Shown here: positions 1 through 9,117 of the stretch, piece after piece
Numbering within the stretch: the first letter of the stretch is position 1
Layout of the letters: each line of letters opens with the position of its first letter
DNA from: Micromonospora kangleipakensis
Lineage (GTDB): Bacteria > Actinomycetota > Actinomycetes > Mycobacteriales > Micromonosporaceae
Reading direction: 5' to 3'
Assembly: GCF_004217615.1 (NCBI RefSeq)
Contig: NZ_SHLD01000001.1
Span: forward strand, 2,666,001 to 2,730,000
DNA: 64,000 bases
Made by a program: the position numbers and the translations under genes
Notes under the pieces: model-generated
The model's input: only the letters and a program-made list of their open reading frames with translations
Told to the model about the DNA's origin: nothing
Databases searched by the model: none

Positions 1-789
1 GCGATGGGCGGCCTGCACCCGGTGGTGGCGGTCTACGCCACCTTCCTCAACCGGGCCTTCGACCAGGTCCTGCTGGACGTGGCGATGCACAAGCTGCCGG
101 TGACCTTCGTGCTGGACCGCGCCGGCATCACCGGCCCGGACGGACCGAGCCACTACGGCATCTGGGACATGTCCGTCTTCGGTGTGGTGCCCGGCCTGCG
201 GATCGCCGCTCCCCGGGACGCCGGCAGCCTCCGCGAGGAGCTGCGCGAGGCGATCGCCGTCGACGACGGCCCGACCATCCTCCGCTTCCCGACCGGCACG
301 GTCGCCGCCGACCTGCCGGCCGTCCGCCGGGTCGGCACCGTCGACGTGCTCGCCGAGTCGGCCCGCACCGACGTGCTGCTGGTCGCCGTCGGCTCCTTCG
401 CCGGGCTGGGCATGGAGGTGGCCGCCCGGGTCGCCGAGCAGGGCTACGGGGTGACCGTGGTCGACCCGCGCTGGGTCCGCCCGGTCCCGGCCGAGCTGGT
501 CGAGCTGGCCGCCGGACACCGGCTCGTGGTCACCGTCGAGGACGGCGTCCGGGTCGGCGGCGTCGGCGACGCCCTCGCCCAGGCGATGCGGGACGCCGAC
601 GTCCGGGTGCCGCTGCGCGACCTGGGCGTGCCGGCCGACTGGCACCCGCACGGCACCCGCGCGCAGATCCTCGCGGACCTCGGCCTGACCGCGCAGGACG
701 TGGCCCGGGACGTCACCGGCTGGATCTCCGGCCTCGACGCCCAGCCCGTCGAGGACGTCGAGCGCGACGAGGCCGGCGCCAAGAACTGA
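1..789 (+). CDS. dxs: 1-deoxy-D-xylulose-5-phosphate synthase, 3' part
   Basis: This is the C-terminal ~262 residues of DXS, the thiamine-diphosphate enzyme that joins pyruvate and glyceraldehyde-3-phosphate in the first step of the MEP isoprenoid pathway. The visible part holds the pyrimidine-binding domain, with the run [15 protein letters not shown] and the downstream GIWDMSVF, followed by the C-terminal transketolase domain ([11 protein letters not shown] and [16 protein letters not shown]). The 5' half lies outside the window, so no start can be assigned; the frame is open from base 1. A strong hairpin terminator follows directly. The reading frame is intact to the TGA. Confidence 0.97.
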   Translation, partial: AMGGLHPVVAVYATFLNRAFDQVLLDVAMHKLPVTFVLDRAGITGPDGPSHYGIWDMSVFGVVPGLRIAAPRDAGSLREELREAIAVDDGPTILRFPTGTVAADLPAVRRVGTVDVLAESARTDVLLVAVGSFAGLGMEVAARVAEQGYGVTVVDPRWVRPVPAELVELAAGHRLVVTVEDGVRVGGVGDALAQAMRDADVRVPLRDLGVPADWHPHGTRAQILADLGLTAQDVARDVTGWISGLDAQPVEDVERDEAGAKN

Positions 790-796
790 CGCAGCA

Positions 797-837
797 CGAC
801 GAACGGGCGGCCGCGCACCCGGGCCGCCCGTTCGTCG
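797..837. terminator. Bidirectional hairpin terminator between dxs and the lipoprotein gene
   Basis: A perfect 16-bp inverted repeat (797-812 with 822-837) encloses a 9-base loop, in the 54-bp gap between two convergent genes. There is no U-tract, as is usual for actinomycete hairpin terminators. Confidence 0.8.
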
Positions 838-843
838 CCACGG

Positions 844-2037
844 TCAGCGACCGCCGACCGACCGGTACCAGGTCTTCTCGGTGCCGGCCAGGCTGAACGT
901 CTGCTTCGTCGCCGGCTGCGGCGCCACCACCAGACCCGGCCGGTCCACCAGCCGGGAGGTGCCCGGCGGCGCCGCGAACGAAGCGTCCCGGGTGGCCCGC
1001 CAGCTCAGCACCGTCAGCGGCTGCCCCGGCATCGGCAGCAGGTACGCCTGGAGGGTGGTGGCGCGGTCGGCGGGGGAGACCACCGGGGTCCCGCCGTCGG
1101 CCGGGCGGTAGACCACCGCGGTCATCGTGCCGGTGGCACTCTCCCAGCTCAGCTGCTCCAGGTCGGCCGGCTCGCCGCCACCGAAGGCGACCTCGCCCAG
1201 GGTGCGGACGGCGAGCTTCGCCATCGGCCAGGACTCCGGCGCCGAGCGGGCAGCGTCCCGGTCGCCGATCCGGCGCGGGACGCTGCCGAACGGGCCGCGC
1301 TCGCCGGCGAGCACGCAGGTGTCCAGCCCGGTCAGCGCCCGCCGGCCCGAGCCGCTCTCGTCGCGGACCAGCGGGTACCGCGGGTCGGCGGTGGCCGTAC
1401 CGAGGTCGAGCAGGCGGTCCGCGGCCCGGCCGCGCGGCAGCGACCGGGTGGGCCGCAGGGTCGCGGTCAGCCCCACCGCCCGGCAGGGCGGCACGGCGAC
1501 CGGCGCGGTGATGCCGTCGGCGGTGGGCAGCGCCCGCCCGTCCGGGCCGAGCAGCCGCTCCACCCGGGCGGAGGTCAGGTAGCGCCGGCCCGCCGGGAGC
1601 TGCACCGGCAACACGTCGGAGTAGACCAGGTAGCCGGGGTCGGTGTACTCGGTGGCGTGGCGGACCGTCCACCGCTCGCCGTCCCGGGCGAGCTGCAGCA
1701 GCCAGGACGCGCCCTCGCCGGGCACGTCCGCGACGACCAGCGCCAGCGGTGTCCCGTCCACCTGGCCGGAGAAGAGGATGCCCGACGAGGGCAGGTGCGC
1801 CCGGTCGTCGATCGGCGAACGCCAGTCGCGTACCGCTGCGGTGACCGCCGCCGTCGCGGCGGCATCACCGGCCAGACTGCCGCGCGCCGGCCAGACCGCC
1901 AGCGACCCGTCCAGGCTGTCGTAACCGACCGGCAGCGTCGTCGCCCGCCGGTCGGCGACCGGACCGCACGCGGTCGCGGTCAGCAGCAGCGTCAGCAGTG
2001 CGGTGGCCGTCGTGCCGCGCCGGCGGACTGAAGCCAC
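844..2037 (-). CDS. Predicted lipoprotein of unknown function
   Basis: About 397 residues. The chosen GTG start has a GGGGG ribosome-binding stretch about 7 bases upstream and gives a clean lipoprotein signal: SVRRRG, a hydrophobic TALLTLLLTATA stretch and the lipobox LTATAC with the lipid-modified Cys near residue 23. The frame stays open upstream to 2229, but that extension would bury the signal peptide. The mature protein is an exported alpha/beta-type sequence with no motif I recognise. It lies convergent to dxs and divergent from the membrane protein at 2196. I cannot assign a function beyond membrane-anchored extracytoplasmic protein. Confidence 0.75.
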   Translation of the reverse strand: MASVRRRGTTATALLTLLLTATACGPVADRRATTLPVGYDSLDGSLAVWPARGSLAGDAAATAAVTAAVRDWRSPIDDRAHLPSSGILFSGQVDGTPLALVVADVPGEGASWLLQLARDGERWTVRHATEYTDPGYLVYSDVLPVQLPAGRRYLTSARVERLLGPDGRALPTADGITAPVAVPPCRAVGLTATLRPTRSLPRGRAADRLLDLGTATADPRYPLVRDESGSGRRALTGLDTCVLAGERGPFGSVPRRIGDRDAARSAPESWPMAKLAVRTLGEVAFGGGEPADLEQLSWESATGTMTAVVYRPADGGTPVVSPADRATTLQAYLLPMPGQPLTVLSWRATRDASFAAPPGTSRLVDRPGLVVAPQPATKQTFSLAGTEKTWYRSVGGR

Positions 2038-2180
2038 CTGTACGCCCCCGATCGCGTCGCCGGTCGTTTTTCGAAGCCACATGGTACGAGATGTCCGATC
2101 GCCGGACCGCGCCCGCCTCGCCGCCGTCCCAGGCCACTGAGGACCGTGCGACGCGTTTCGTGCCGTTTTCCCCGCTCCGG

Positions 2181-2186
2181 TAGACT
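2181..2186 (+). promoter_or_regulatory. Candidate -10 box for the membrane protein at 2196
   Basis: TAGACT fits the TANNNT pattern and ends 9 bases before the GTG at 2196. No Shine-Dalgarno sequence is visible there, so transcription may start at or very near the start codon. No convincing -35 is seen. Confidence 0.35.
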
Positions 2187-2195
2187 CCGCCGACT

Positions 2196-4058
2196 GTGAC
2201 GTCTGCCGAGGCCCGTGTCGACTCCCCACCGGATGCCGACACCCCGACCGGCTCCCCGCAGGTGGCCGACGCCGACCGGGTCACCGGCGCCGACCGCCCG
2301 GCCGCCCGGCGTCGCTGGCGGTGGACGCCCCGGCGGCAGGACCTCGCGGTGCACGGCGTCTTCCTGCTCGCCGCGGTCTGGGTGACCAGCCGGATCTGGG
2401 CCGACCCGGCCGGCCGGGTCGCCCCGCTCTACAGCAGCGACCCGGCGCAGGTGCAGTTCTTCCTCGCCCACTCCGTCCGGGTGGTGCTGCACGGGGAGTT
2501 CCCGTTCTACACCGACCAGTTCAACTACCCCGACGGGGTCAACCTGATGGCGAACACCGCCATCCTGGCGCTCGGCATCCCGATGGTGCCGATCACCCTC
2601 CTCTTCGGACCGGCCGTCTCCTTCGTGACGCTGGTGACGCTCGGCCTTGCCGGCACCGCCGCCGCCTGGTACCACGTGCTCTCCCGGCACGTCGTGCGGA
2701 CCCGGCTGGCCGCTGCGGTGGGTGGCTGGTTCTGCGGGTTCTCGCCGGCGATGCTCTCGCACGCCAGCTGGCACCCCAACATCATCTCGCAGTTCCTGCT
2801 GCCGTTCATCGTCTGGCGGGTGCTGGTGCTGACCCGCGCCACCCGCCCGGTCCGCGACGGCGCGCTGCTCGCCCTGCTGGTCACCGTGCAGGCGTTCATC
2901 AACGAGGAGATCCTGCTCTTCACCGCGCTGGCCTGCGGCGTCTTCCTGCTCGCCGTGCTCGCCCAGCGTCGCGAGCTCTGGTCGGCCGCGTGGCGCCCGC
3001 TCGGCGCCGGGTTGGCGGTCTGCGGGGTGCTGGCCGGGGCGCTGCTGGCGTACCCGCTCTGGGTGCAGTTCGCCGGGCCGATGGCATACCACGGGCTCAG
3101 CGACACGGTCCGCGACTACGGCAACGACATCGCCGCGTTCTTCGCCGCCGGCTCGCCCACCCTCGGCGGCAACGAGCGGGCCAACGTCAACCTCGCCCCG
3201 AACTACTCCGAGGAGAACGCCTTCTTCGGCTGGAGCCTCTCGCTGCTCGCCGTCGGGATCGTGGTCTGGCTGCGGCGCGAGATCGTGGTCCGGGCGCTCG
3301 CGGCGACCGGGCTGTTCTTCGCGGTGCTCTCCCTCGGTGAGCGGGTGTCCTGGTGGGACCGGGACCTCGTCACCGGCCCGTGGGAGCTGCTGGTCCGGCT
3401 GCCGCTCCTCGACGCGGTGGTGCCCACCCGGTTCGGCCTGATCACCACCGTGGTGATCGGGGTGCTGCTGAGCCTGGCGGTCGAGCGGGCCTGGTCGCTG
3501 CGGACGGCCGAGCGGCGGACCGTGCGGACCCTGACCGTCGCCGGCCTGGTCCTCGCGCTGCTGCCGATCGCGCCGCTGCCGTTGCAGGCCACCACCCGCC
3601 CCGCGGTGCCCCGGTTCATCACCGCCGACCGCTGGCGCGACTACGTCGGCCCGGACCAGACCCTCGTGGCGGTGCCCGTGACCAGCATGGGCAACACCAA
3701 CGCGATGCGCTGGGCCGCCAGCACCAACCTGGACTTCAAGATCCCCGGTGGCTACTTCCTCGCCCCACGCAACGGCGTGACCGGCGACCCGGGCCGGTTC
3801 GGCGGGCGGCCGAGCGGCATCGGCGACCTGCTCGCGGAGGTGGCCACCACCGGCCGTACGCCGAAGCTGGACGATCGGCAGCGCCGCCGCTGCCTGGACG
3901 AGCTGCGGCACTGGCGGGCCGCCGTCGTGGTGCTGCCGCTGGACCAGCAGAACGCCGAGCCGCTGCGGCGTACCGTCGAGCAGCTCGTCGGCCCCGGCCG
4001 GCAGGAGTTGGACGTGTGGTTGTGGGACGTCCGGACACTGACCGACCGGTCGGCCTGA
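2196..4058 (+). CDS. Polytopic membrane protein, GT-C-like (paralogue 1 of 3)
   Basis: This 620-residue integral membrane protein has roughly ten hydrophobic segments and a soluble C-terminal part after about residue 460. It shares block motifs with the next two genes: YPDGVNLMANT near residue 110, INEEILLFTAL in the middle, an EENAFFGW block, and PGGYF in the C-terminal domain. This architecture resembles multi-spanning lipid-linked-sugar (GT-C fold) glycosyltransferases, but I see no diagnostic catalytic signature, so the activity is inferred. The GTG start is the first codon after a candidate -10 box. Its 3' end overlaps the next gene by 43 bp. Confidence 0.75.
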   Translation: MTSAEARVDSPPDADTPTGSPQVADADRVTGADRPAARRRWRWTPRRQDLAVHGVFLLAAVWVTSRIWADPAGRVAPLYSSDPAQVQFFLAHSVRVVLHGEFPFYTDQFNYPDGVNLMANTAILALGIPMVPITLLFGPAVSFVTLVTLGLAGTAAAWYHVLSRHVVRTRLAAAVGGWFCGFSPAMLSHASWHPNIISQFLLPFIVWRVLVLTRATRPVRDGALLALLVTVQAFINEEILLFTALACGVFLLAVLAQRRELWSAAWRPLGAGLAVCGVLAGALLAYPLWVQFAGPMAYHGLSDTVRDYGNDIAAFFAAGSPTLGGNERANVNLAPNYSEENAFFGWSLSLLAVGIVVWLRREIVVRALAATGLFFAVLSLGERVSWWDRDLVTGPWELLVRLPLLDAVVPTRFGLITTVVIGVLLSLAVERAWSLRTAERRTVRTLTVAGLVLALLPIAPLPLQATTRPAVPRFITADRWRDYVGPDQTLVAVPVTSMGNTNAMRWAASTNLDFKIPGGYFLAPRNGVTGDPGRFGGRPSGIGDLLAEVATTGRTPKLDDRQRRRCLDELRHWRAAVVVLPLDQQNAEPLRRTVEQLVGPGRQELDVWLWDVRTLTDRSA

Positions 4059-5830
4059 CCACCGCCCCGCCGGCCGCCGTCCCGCCCGACGCCGCCCCGG
4101 CGGAGCGGCCCCGCCGCCACCTGCCGCGCCGCGTCGACGTGCTGGTGGTCGCCGGCTACCTCGGGCTGGCCGTGCTGCTCACCGGCGGGCAGTGGGGCCG
4201 CCCGGAGCGGCTCTTCCACCAGGCCGGCGACCAGATGCTCTTCGAGTGGATGCTGGCCCGGGCCGCGCGGGCGGTGACCGGCGCGGAGAATCCGCTGCAC
4301 AGCACCGCCCTGAACGCCCCGGACGGGGTCAACCTGATGGCCAACACCTCGGTGCTCGGGCTGGGTGTGCCGCTGACCCCGGTGACCCTGCTCTTCGGCT
4401 CCCAGGCGGCCTTCCTGGTGGCCGTGGTCTGCTGCCTGGCCGGCACCGCCACCGCCTGGTACGCCCTGCTGGCCCGCCGGTTGGTCCGGTCCCGGGCCGC
4501 GGCGGCGGTGGGCGGTCTCTTCTGCGGCTTCGCTCCCGGGATGGTCTCGCAGGCCGGGGCGCACCTGCACATGGCCGCCCAGTTCCTGGTGCCGGTGATC
4601 CTCGGCCTGGTGTTCCGGCCCAATGCCGACCGGGTACGGCGGGACGGGGTGCTGCTCGGGCTGGCCGTGGCGTACCAGGTCTTCCTAGGTGAGGAAGTGC
4701 TGGTCTTCCTCGCCCTCGCCGCCGGGGTGCTCGCCGGGGCGTACGCGCTGGCCGACCCGGGGGCCGCGCGCCGGCGGGCGCCCGCGCTGCTCGGCCGGCT
4801 CGGCGTCGGCGCCCTGGTGGCCGGGGTGCTGCTGGCGTACCCGCTGTGGTTCCAGTTCCACGGCCCCGGCAACTACGCCGGGATGCCCTTCTTCGCGGCG
4901 GGCTTCCGCCTCGACGCGGCCTCGTTCACCGCCGTCGCCCGGCAGACCGTCGCCGGGGACGGCCACTCGGCGGGGCTGCTCTCGCCGAACCCGACCGAGG
5001 AGAACTCCTTCTTCGGGCCGGCGCTGCCGCTGCTCGCCGTGCTGGTGGTGGTCCGGCTGTGGCGGCGGCCGCTGGTCCGCGCGCTGGCTGGCTGCGGCCT
5101 GCTCTTCGCCCTGCTCTCCCTCGGCACCGGGATCCGGGTCGCCCACCACGAGACCGGACTGCCCGGGCCGTACCGGCTGGTCAGCGGGGTGCCGCTGCTC
5201 GACCTGGTGGTGCCCGCCCGGTTCGCGCTGGTCTGCGTGCCGGTGCTGGGGGTGCTGCTCGCCCTCGCCCTGGACCGGGCGTACGACCACGGCGTCGGGC
5301 GGGCGCGGCGGCTGCTCTGGACCGGGGCGGTGGTCGCCGCGCTGCTGCCGCTCGCCCCGACGCCGATCCGTACCGTGCCCGCCGGGCCGGTGCCGCAGTT
5401 CGTGGCCGACGGCGGCTGGCGGGCGTACGTGCCGCCCGGGATGACGCTGGTGCCGTTGCTGCCGGTGACCGGGGCGGCGGTCAGCCCGGCCACGTTCTGG
5501 TCGGCTCGGACCGGGCTGGCCTTCGACGCGCCCGGCGGCTACTTCATCGGCCCGACGGACGCGGCCGACCCGACCGCGCACTGGGGCGCGCCGGACACCC
5601 CGACCTCGCTGCTGCTGCGCCGGGCCGCGGAGAGCGGCCAGGTGCCGCCGGTTGGCGACGCGGACCGGCGCCAGGCCGTCGAGGACCTGCGCCACTGGCG
5701 GGCCGCCGTCCTGGTGCAGGCCGGCTCGTCGCCCGCCGACCCGGTCCGCGCGACGCTGGACGCCCTCGTCGGCCCCGGCCGCGACGTGCCCGGCGCTCAC
5801 ATCTGGGACGTCCGCGCCCTCACCGGCTGA
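4016..5830 (+). CDS. Polytopic membrane protein, GT-C-like (paralogue 2 of 3)
   Basis: A 604-residue paralogue of the preceding gene, with APDGVNLMANTS, LGEEVLVFLAL, PTEENSFFG and PGGYFIGP blocks in the same order. The start is placed at GTG 4016, inside the 3' end of the upstream gene, because an AGGAG ribosome-binding site (4003-4007) sits 8 bases before it; GTG 4022 is an alternative. The frame is open further upstream, but that sequence is antiframe to the first paralogue and does not look like protein. The overlap implies translational coupling. The gene ends 6 bp from the convergent third paralogue. Confidence 0.7.
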   Translation: MVVGRPDTDRPVGLTTAPPAAVPPDAAPAERPRRHLPRRVDVLVVAGYLGLAVLLTGGQWGRPERLFHQAGDQMLFEWMLARAARAVTGAENPLHSTALNAPDGVNLMANTSVLGLGVPLTPVTLLFGSQAAFLVAVVCCLAGTATAWYALLARRLVRSRAAAAVGGLFCGFAPGMVSQAGAHLHMAAQFLVPVILGLVFRPNADRVRRDGVLLGLAVAYQVFLGEEVLVFLALAAGVLAGAYALADPGAARRRAPALLGRLGVGALVAGVLLAYPLWFQFHGPGNYAGMPFFAAGFRLDAASFTAVARQTVAGDGHSAGLLSPNPTEENSFFGPALPLLAVLVVVRLWRRPLVRALAGCGLLFALLSLGTGIRVAHHETGLPGPYRLVSGVPLLDLVVPARFALVCVPVLGVLLALALDRAYDHGVGRARRLLWTGAVVAALLPLAPTPIRTVPAGPVPQFVADGGWRAYVPPGMTLVPLLPVTGAAVSPATFWSARTGLAFDAPGGYFIGPTDAADPTAHWGAPDTPTSLLLRRAAESGQVPPVGDADRRQAVEDLRHWRAAVLVQAGSSPADPVRATLDALVGPGRDVPGAHIWDVRALTG

Positions 5831-5840
5831 CCCTGGTCAG
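5827..5840. other. Palindrome carrying both stop codons of convergent paralogues
   Basis: A 14-bp near-palindrome, CTGACCCTGGTCAG, contains the TGA of the plus-strand paralogue 2 and the TGA of the minus-strand paralogue 3. It leaves no room for a normal terminator between these two genes. Confidence 0.5.
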
Positions 5841-7729
5841 GGCAGCAGAGGACGGACGTCCCAGAGCCAGACGTCGTCGACCCGCTGCGGCGGGCCGAGC
5901 AGGGCGGTCATCAGCTCCCGGAGCACCGCCTCGCGCGGTCCGGCGCCGAGCACCACCACCGAGGCCTTCCAGAAGCGCAGGTCCTCGACCGCCTGGCGAC
6001 GGTTCTCCGCGGTGAGCGGCGGCACCCTGCCGGCGTCCATGGTGGCGTAGATCAGGGTGCTGGTCGGCCGGTTCGGCGCACCGAAGACCCCCTCGCCCTG
6101 CTCGTTCGGGCCGATGAAGTAGCCGCCGGGAATCGGGAACGCCTGCCCGGTCAGCGCGCTCCAGCGCAGCGTGGGCAGGCCGTGCACGTTGCTCGGAATG
6201 GGCACCGGCACCAGCGTCCGGCCGGCCGGGACGTACGGGCGCCAGCCGCCCGCCGTGATGAAGTGCGGCGGCGGGTCGATCTGCTGCGCGGGCAGCGGCC
6301 GGGGGACCAGCGGCAGCAGGGCGAGCGTGAGCGCGCCGTACCCGACCGGGCGCAGCCAGCGGCGCCGCGGCCCGGCGGCCGGCGGCGCCGGCTCGGCGGT
6401 CCCCTCGGTCCGCTCGGCGGCCGGGACGGAGCGCGGCGCCGGGACCGGCGGGCGGCCGCGGCCGGCGAGGGCGTCCCAGGCCAGCGCCAGCAGCACCCCG
6501 ACCGCGGCGGCCACCACCAGCGAGAGCCGGGTCGGCATCATCATCTCGACCAGCGGCAGGTCGTCCGGGACGTACGCCCAGGGGCCGTCGATCGCGGTCT
6601 CCACCCCGTCGAACCGCACCTTCGGGCCGATCGCCGCGACGGTGAAGACCACCACCAGCACGGCGAGGATCCGGGCGGCGAACGAGCGGCGGACCAGCAG
6701 CACCAGGGCGACCAGCGCGACCAGCACCAGCGGCCAGCCGAACCAGGTGTTCTGCTCGGTCAACCCGATCGTCTTCTCCACCGCCTCGTCGCCGGCGACG
6801 GTGTCCCGGGCGAAGGTGACGAACGCGGCGAGGTCCTCGCCCCAGCCGTGGAAGACGCCGCCCTGCAGGCCCCGGTAGGACTGCGGCCCGTTGAACTGGA
6901 ACCAGATCGGGTACGCGGTCAGCAGCAGGGCGAGCCCGGCGCCGACGCCGCCGGCGGCGAGGAACGCGCCGGCCCGCGCCCACGCCGCCCGCGGTCGCTG
7001 CGCCGCGTACGCCGCCACCACCACGAGGCAGGCCAACGCGGTGAGCAGCAGCATCTCCTCGTTGATGAAGATTTGGTACGCGACCAGCACGCCGAGCGCG
7101 ATGCCGTTGCGCCACCACCGGCCCGGCTCGCCGAGGCGCAGCACGCGCACCACGATCAGCGGGAGCAGGAAGTTGGAGACGAAGTTCGGCTGCCCGTTGG
7201 CGTGGTGCACGATGCCGGGCGCGAACCCGAGGAACGCGCCGCCGACGAAGGCCGCGCCCCGGGACCGGACCAGGTGCCGGGAGAGCATCCAGTACGACGT
7301 GCCGGCCGTCGCGGCGAGCGCCCCGCCCAGGTAGAGCGCGTACATCACCTGGGGGCCGAGGAGCAGGGTGAGCGGCGCCAGCGGCAGGGTGACCCCGAGC
7401 AGCGAGGTGTTCGCCATCATGTTCACGCCGTCGGGCGCGTTCTGCCGGGCGGTGAAGAGCGGGTTCTCCAGGTGCCGTACCGAGTAGGCGCCGTGCGCGA
7501 AGAGCCACTCGAACCAGCTGTGGTCCGTCGGCAGGTGCGACGACACGCGGTGCTGGACGTCCCCCCAGTAGTTGAGGCAGACGAAAACGCCGAGCAACGC
7601 ATAGGCTCCGATGGCCAGCACGTCGGCGCGGGCCGGCCGGCGTCGCGGCCGGCGCGGCGGGTCGGCCACAACGGACTCGGCCGCGACGGACGCGGAGTTC
7701 AACGAGGGGTCTACCACCGGCACGGCCAC
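5837..7729 (-). CDS. Polytopic membrane protein, GT-C-like (paralogue 3 of 3)
   Basis: A 630-residue membrane protein related to the two genes facing it. Shared blocks are APDGVNMMANTS, INEEMLLLTAL, LTEQNTWFGWPL and PGGYFIGPNE. An alanine/arginine-rich cytoplasmic tail precedes the first membrane segment (about residues 35-55). A longer Pro/Arg-rich linker near residues 430-470 separates the membrane part from the soluble C-terminal part. The GTG start gives MAVPVVDPSL. The inverted orientation of the third copy suggests duplication followed by inversion. The function is inferred only from topology, as for the other two. Confidence 0.75.
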   Translation of the reverse strand: MAVPVVDPSLNSASVAAESVVADPPRRPRRRPARADVLAIGAYALLGVFVCLNYWGDVQHRVSSHLPTDHSWFEWLFAHGAYSVRHLENPLFTARQNAPDGVNMMANTSLLGVTLPLAPLTLLLGPQVMYALYLGGALAATAGTSYWMLSRHLVRSRGAAFVGGAFLGFAPGIVHHANGQPNFVSNFLLPLIVVRVLRLGEPGRWWRNGIALGVLVAYQIFINEEMLLLTALACLVVVAAYAAQRPRAAWARAGAFLAAGGVGAGLALLLTAYPIWFQFNGPQSYRGLQGGVFHGWGEDLAAFVTFARDTVAGDEAVEKTIGLTEQNTWFGWPLVLVALVALVLLVRRSFAARILAVLVVVFTVAAIGPKVRFDGVETAIDGPWAYVPDDLPLVEMMMPTRLSLVVAAAVGVLLALAWDALAGRGRPPVPAPRSVPAAERTEGTAEPAPPAAGPRRRWLRPVGYGALTLALLPLVPRPLPAQQIDPPPHFITAGGWRPYVPAGRTLVPVPIPSNVHGLPTLRWSALTGQAFPIPGGYFIGPNEQGEGVFGAPNRPTSTLIYATMDAGRVPPLTAENRRQAVEDLRFWKASVVVLGAGPREAVLRELMTALLGPPQRVDDVWLWDVRPLLP

Positions 7730-7821
7730 GACGGGCCATCGTACAGGCGGCGCGGCGTCGCCCCGGCCGGGCCGGTGCGTCCCGGCGGTGCCGCCCGACG
7801 GGCGGGCGGGGAGGGGTGGCC

Positions 7822-9117
7822 GTGACCGTCATCGATCTGGGTGAGCTCCGCGACGACCCGGCGCCGGGACCGTCGACGCCCCGGCCGCGGCCCCGGGAGC
7901 GGTCCGCCGCGCGGCCGTACCGGATCCTGGCGGTGCTGGCGGTGGCCCTGCTCACGCTCGCCGGCGGCGTCCCGGCGGTCGGGCGTCCGGCCGCCGCCGT
8001 GCCGGCCCGCCCCGGCGCGGCGGCCTTCCTCGTCGGCGACCGCCTCTACCTGGTCGAGCCGTCCGACCTGGACCGGAACGAGGGGCGGCAGCTGGTCGCG
8101 TACCGGATTCCGGCCGACGGTCCGCCCGCCCTGCTGTGGCGCAGCTCGCTACCGGTGGGCATTGGCGACAACGTCGGGCTGCTGAACCGGGCCGGATCGG
8201 TGCTGCTCACCGGGCCGGTGGGCGGCGCCGACGACGCGTACGGGACGTTCACCGTCGACGCCCGCACCGGACGGCTCGGCTGGCAACAGCCCGGCGTCGC
8301 GGTCGAGGCGGGGGACGCTGTGCTCATCCAGACCCAAGGGGCGGAGGGGCAGGGCAGGATCCGCCGGGTCGACGTGCCGTCCGGGCGGGCACTGTGGTCG
8401 CTGCGTACGCCGGGCGGCGTCGACCTGCGCTACGGCCCGGCCGGGGCCGACCGGGTCGTGCTGGCACCGGCCTCCGGCGAGGTCGAGGTGCGCGACGCCG
8501 TCTCCGGCGCCCGGCTGGTCACCCGCGACATCCGTCCCGGTGAGCTGCCCAGCTGGCAGCGGACAGCGGTGATCGACGACCTGCTGCTGGTGATCCGGGA
8601 CAACGGCGCCACGGTCACCGGTTACGGCCTGGACCGCCTGGACCGGCGCTGGACGACCCGGCTCTCCCTGGTCGGCGACCTGAGCTCCTGCGGCGCCCTG
8701 CTCTGCGCCTACCAACAGGTCGGCGGGATGTGGGCGCTCGACCCGGCGACCGGCGCGACCCGGTGGCACGACGAGCACTGGCAGGCGGTGCTGCGCGACA
8801 CGGCCGGCCGGTTCCTGGTGATCGCGGCCGACCCCGCTGGGGCCTCCCGGTACGCGGTGGTCGAGGCGGCGACCGGTCACCTGCTGGCCGACCTGGGCAG
8901 CTGGGAGCTGGCGAACTGGTCCGACCGGGACGACCCGCTGATCGGCACCCGGTGGGGCTGGGACGGTCGGCTGGTCGTGGCCGAGCTCGATCCCGTGGCC
9001 GCCCGGGCCCGGGTGATCGGCGCGCTGCCCGGCCTGCTCGGCGACTGCCGGGTCGGCGCGGGCGTGCTCGCCTGCCGACGGGCCGATGGCGGGTTCGGGC
9101 TGTGGCGGCTGCCGTGA
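7822..9117 (+). CDS. Membrane-anchored PQQ-like beta-propeller protein A
   Basis: About 431 residues. A short cytoplasmic segment beginning VIDLGELRDD is followed by one transmembrane helix (about residues 36-55, LAVLAVALLTLAGG). A long exterior domain then shows repeats of the PQQ-enzyme/YncE propeller type, such as DARTGRLGWQQPG, VPSGRALWSLRTPGG and DPATGATRWHDEHW. GTG 7822 is preferred over GTG 7816 because the purine tract ending at 7816 can then act as ribosome-binding site, and because the product starts like its downstream neighbour (VIELGELRHG). No PQQ-dependent dehydrogenase active site is evident, so a scaffold or sensor role is more likely. Confidence 0.7.
   Translation: MTVIDLGELRDDPAPGPSTPRPRPRERSAARPYRILAVLAVALLTLAGGVPAVGRPAAAVPARPGAAAFLVGDRLYLVEPSDLDRNEGRQLVAYRIPADGPPALLWRSSLPVGIGDNVGLLNRAGSVLLTGPVGGADDAYGTFTVDARTGRLGWQQPGVAVEAGDAVLIQTQGAEGQGRIRRVDVPSGRALWSLRTPGGVDLRYGPAGADRVVLAPASGEVEVRDAVSGARLVTRDIRPGELPSWQRTAVIDDLLLVIRDNGATVTGYGLDRLDRRWTTRLSLVGDLSSCGALLCAYQQVGGMWALDPATGATRWHDEHWQAVLRDTAGRFLVIAADPAGASRYAVVEAATGHLLADLGSWELANWSDRDDPLIGTRWGWDGRLVVAELDPVAARARVIGALPGLLGDCRVGAGVLACRRADGGFGLWRLP

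Noticed and set aside
1992..3911. Long minus-strand open frame (639 codons) opposite the first GT-C-like gene
   Set aside because: Residue use is Gly/Arg/Pro/His-rich without hydrophobic pattern or motif; it is the antiframe of a GC-rich gene.
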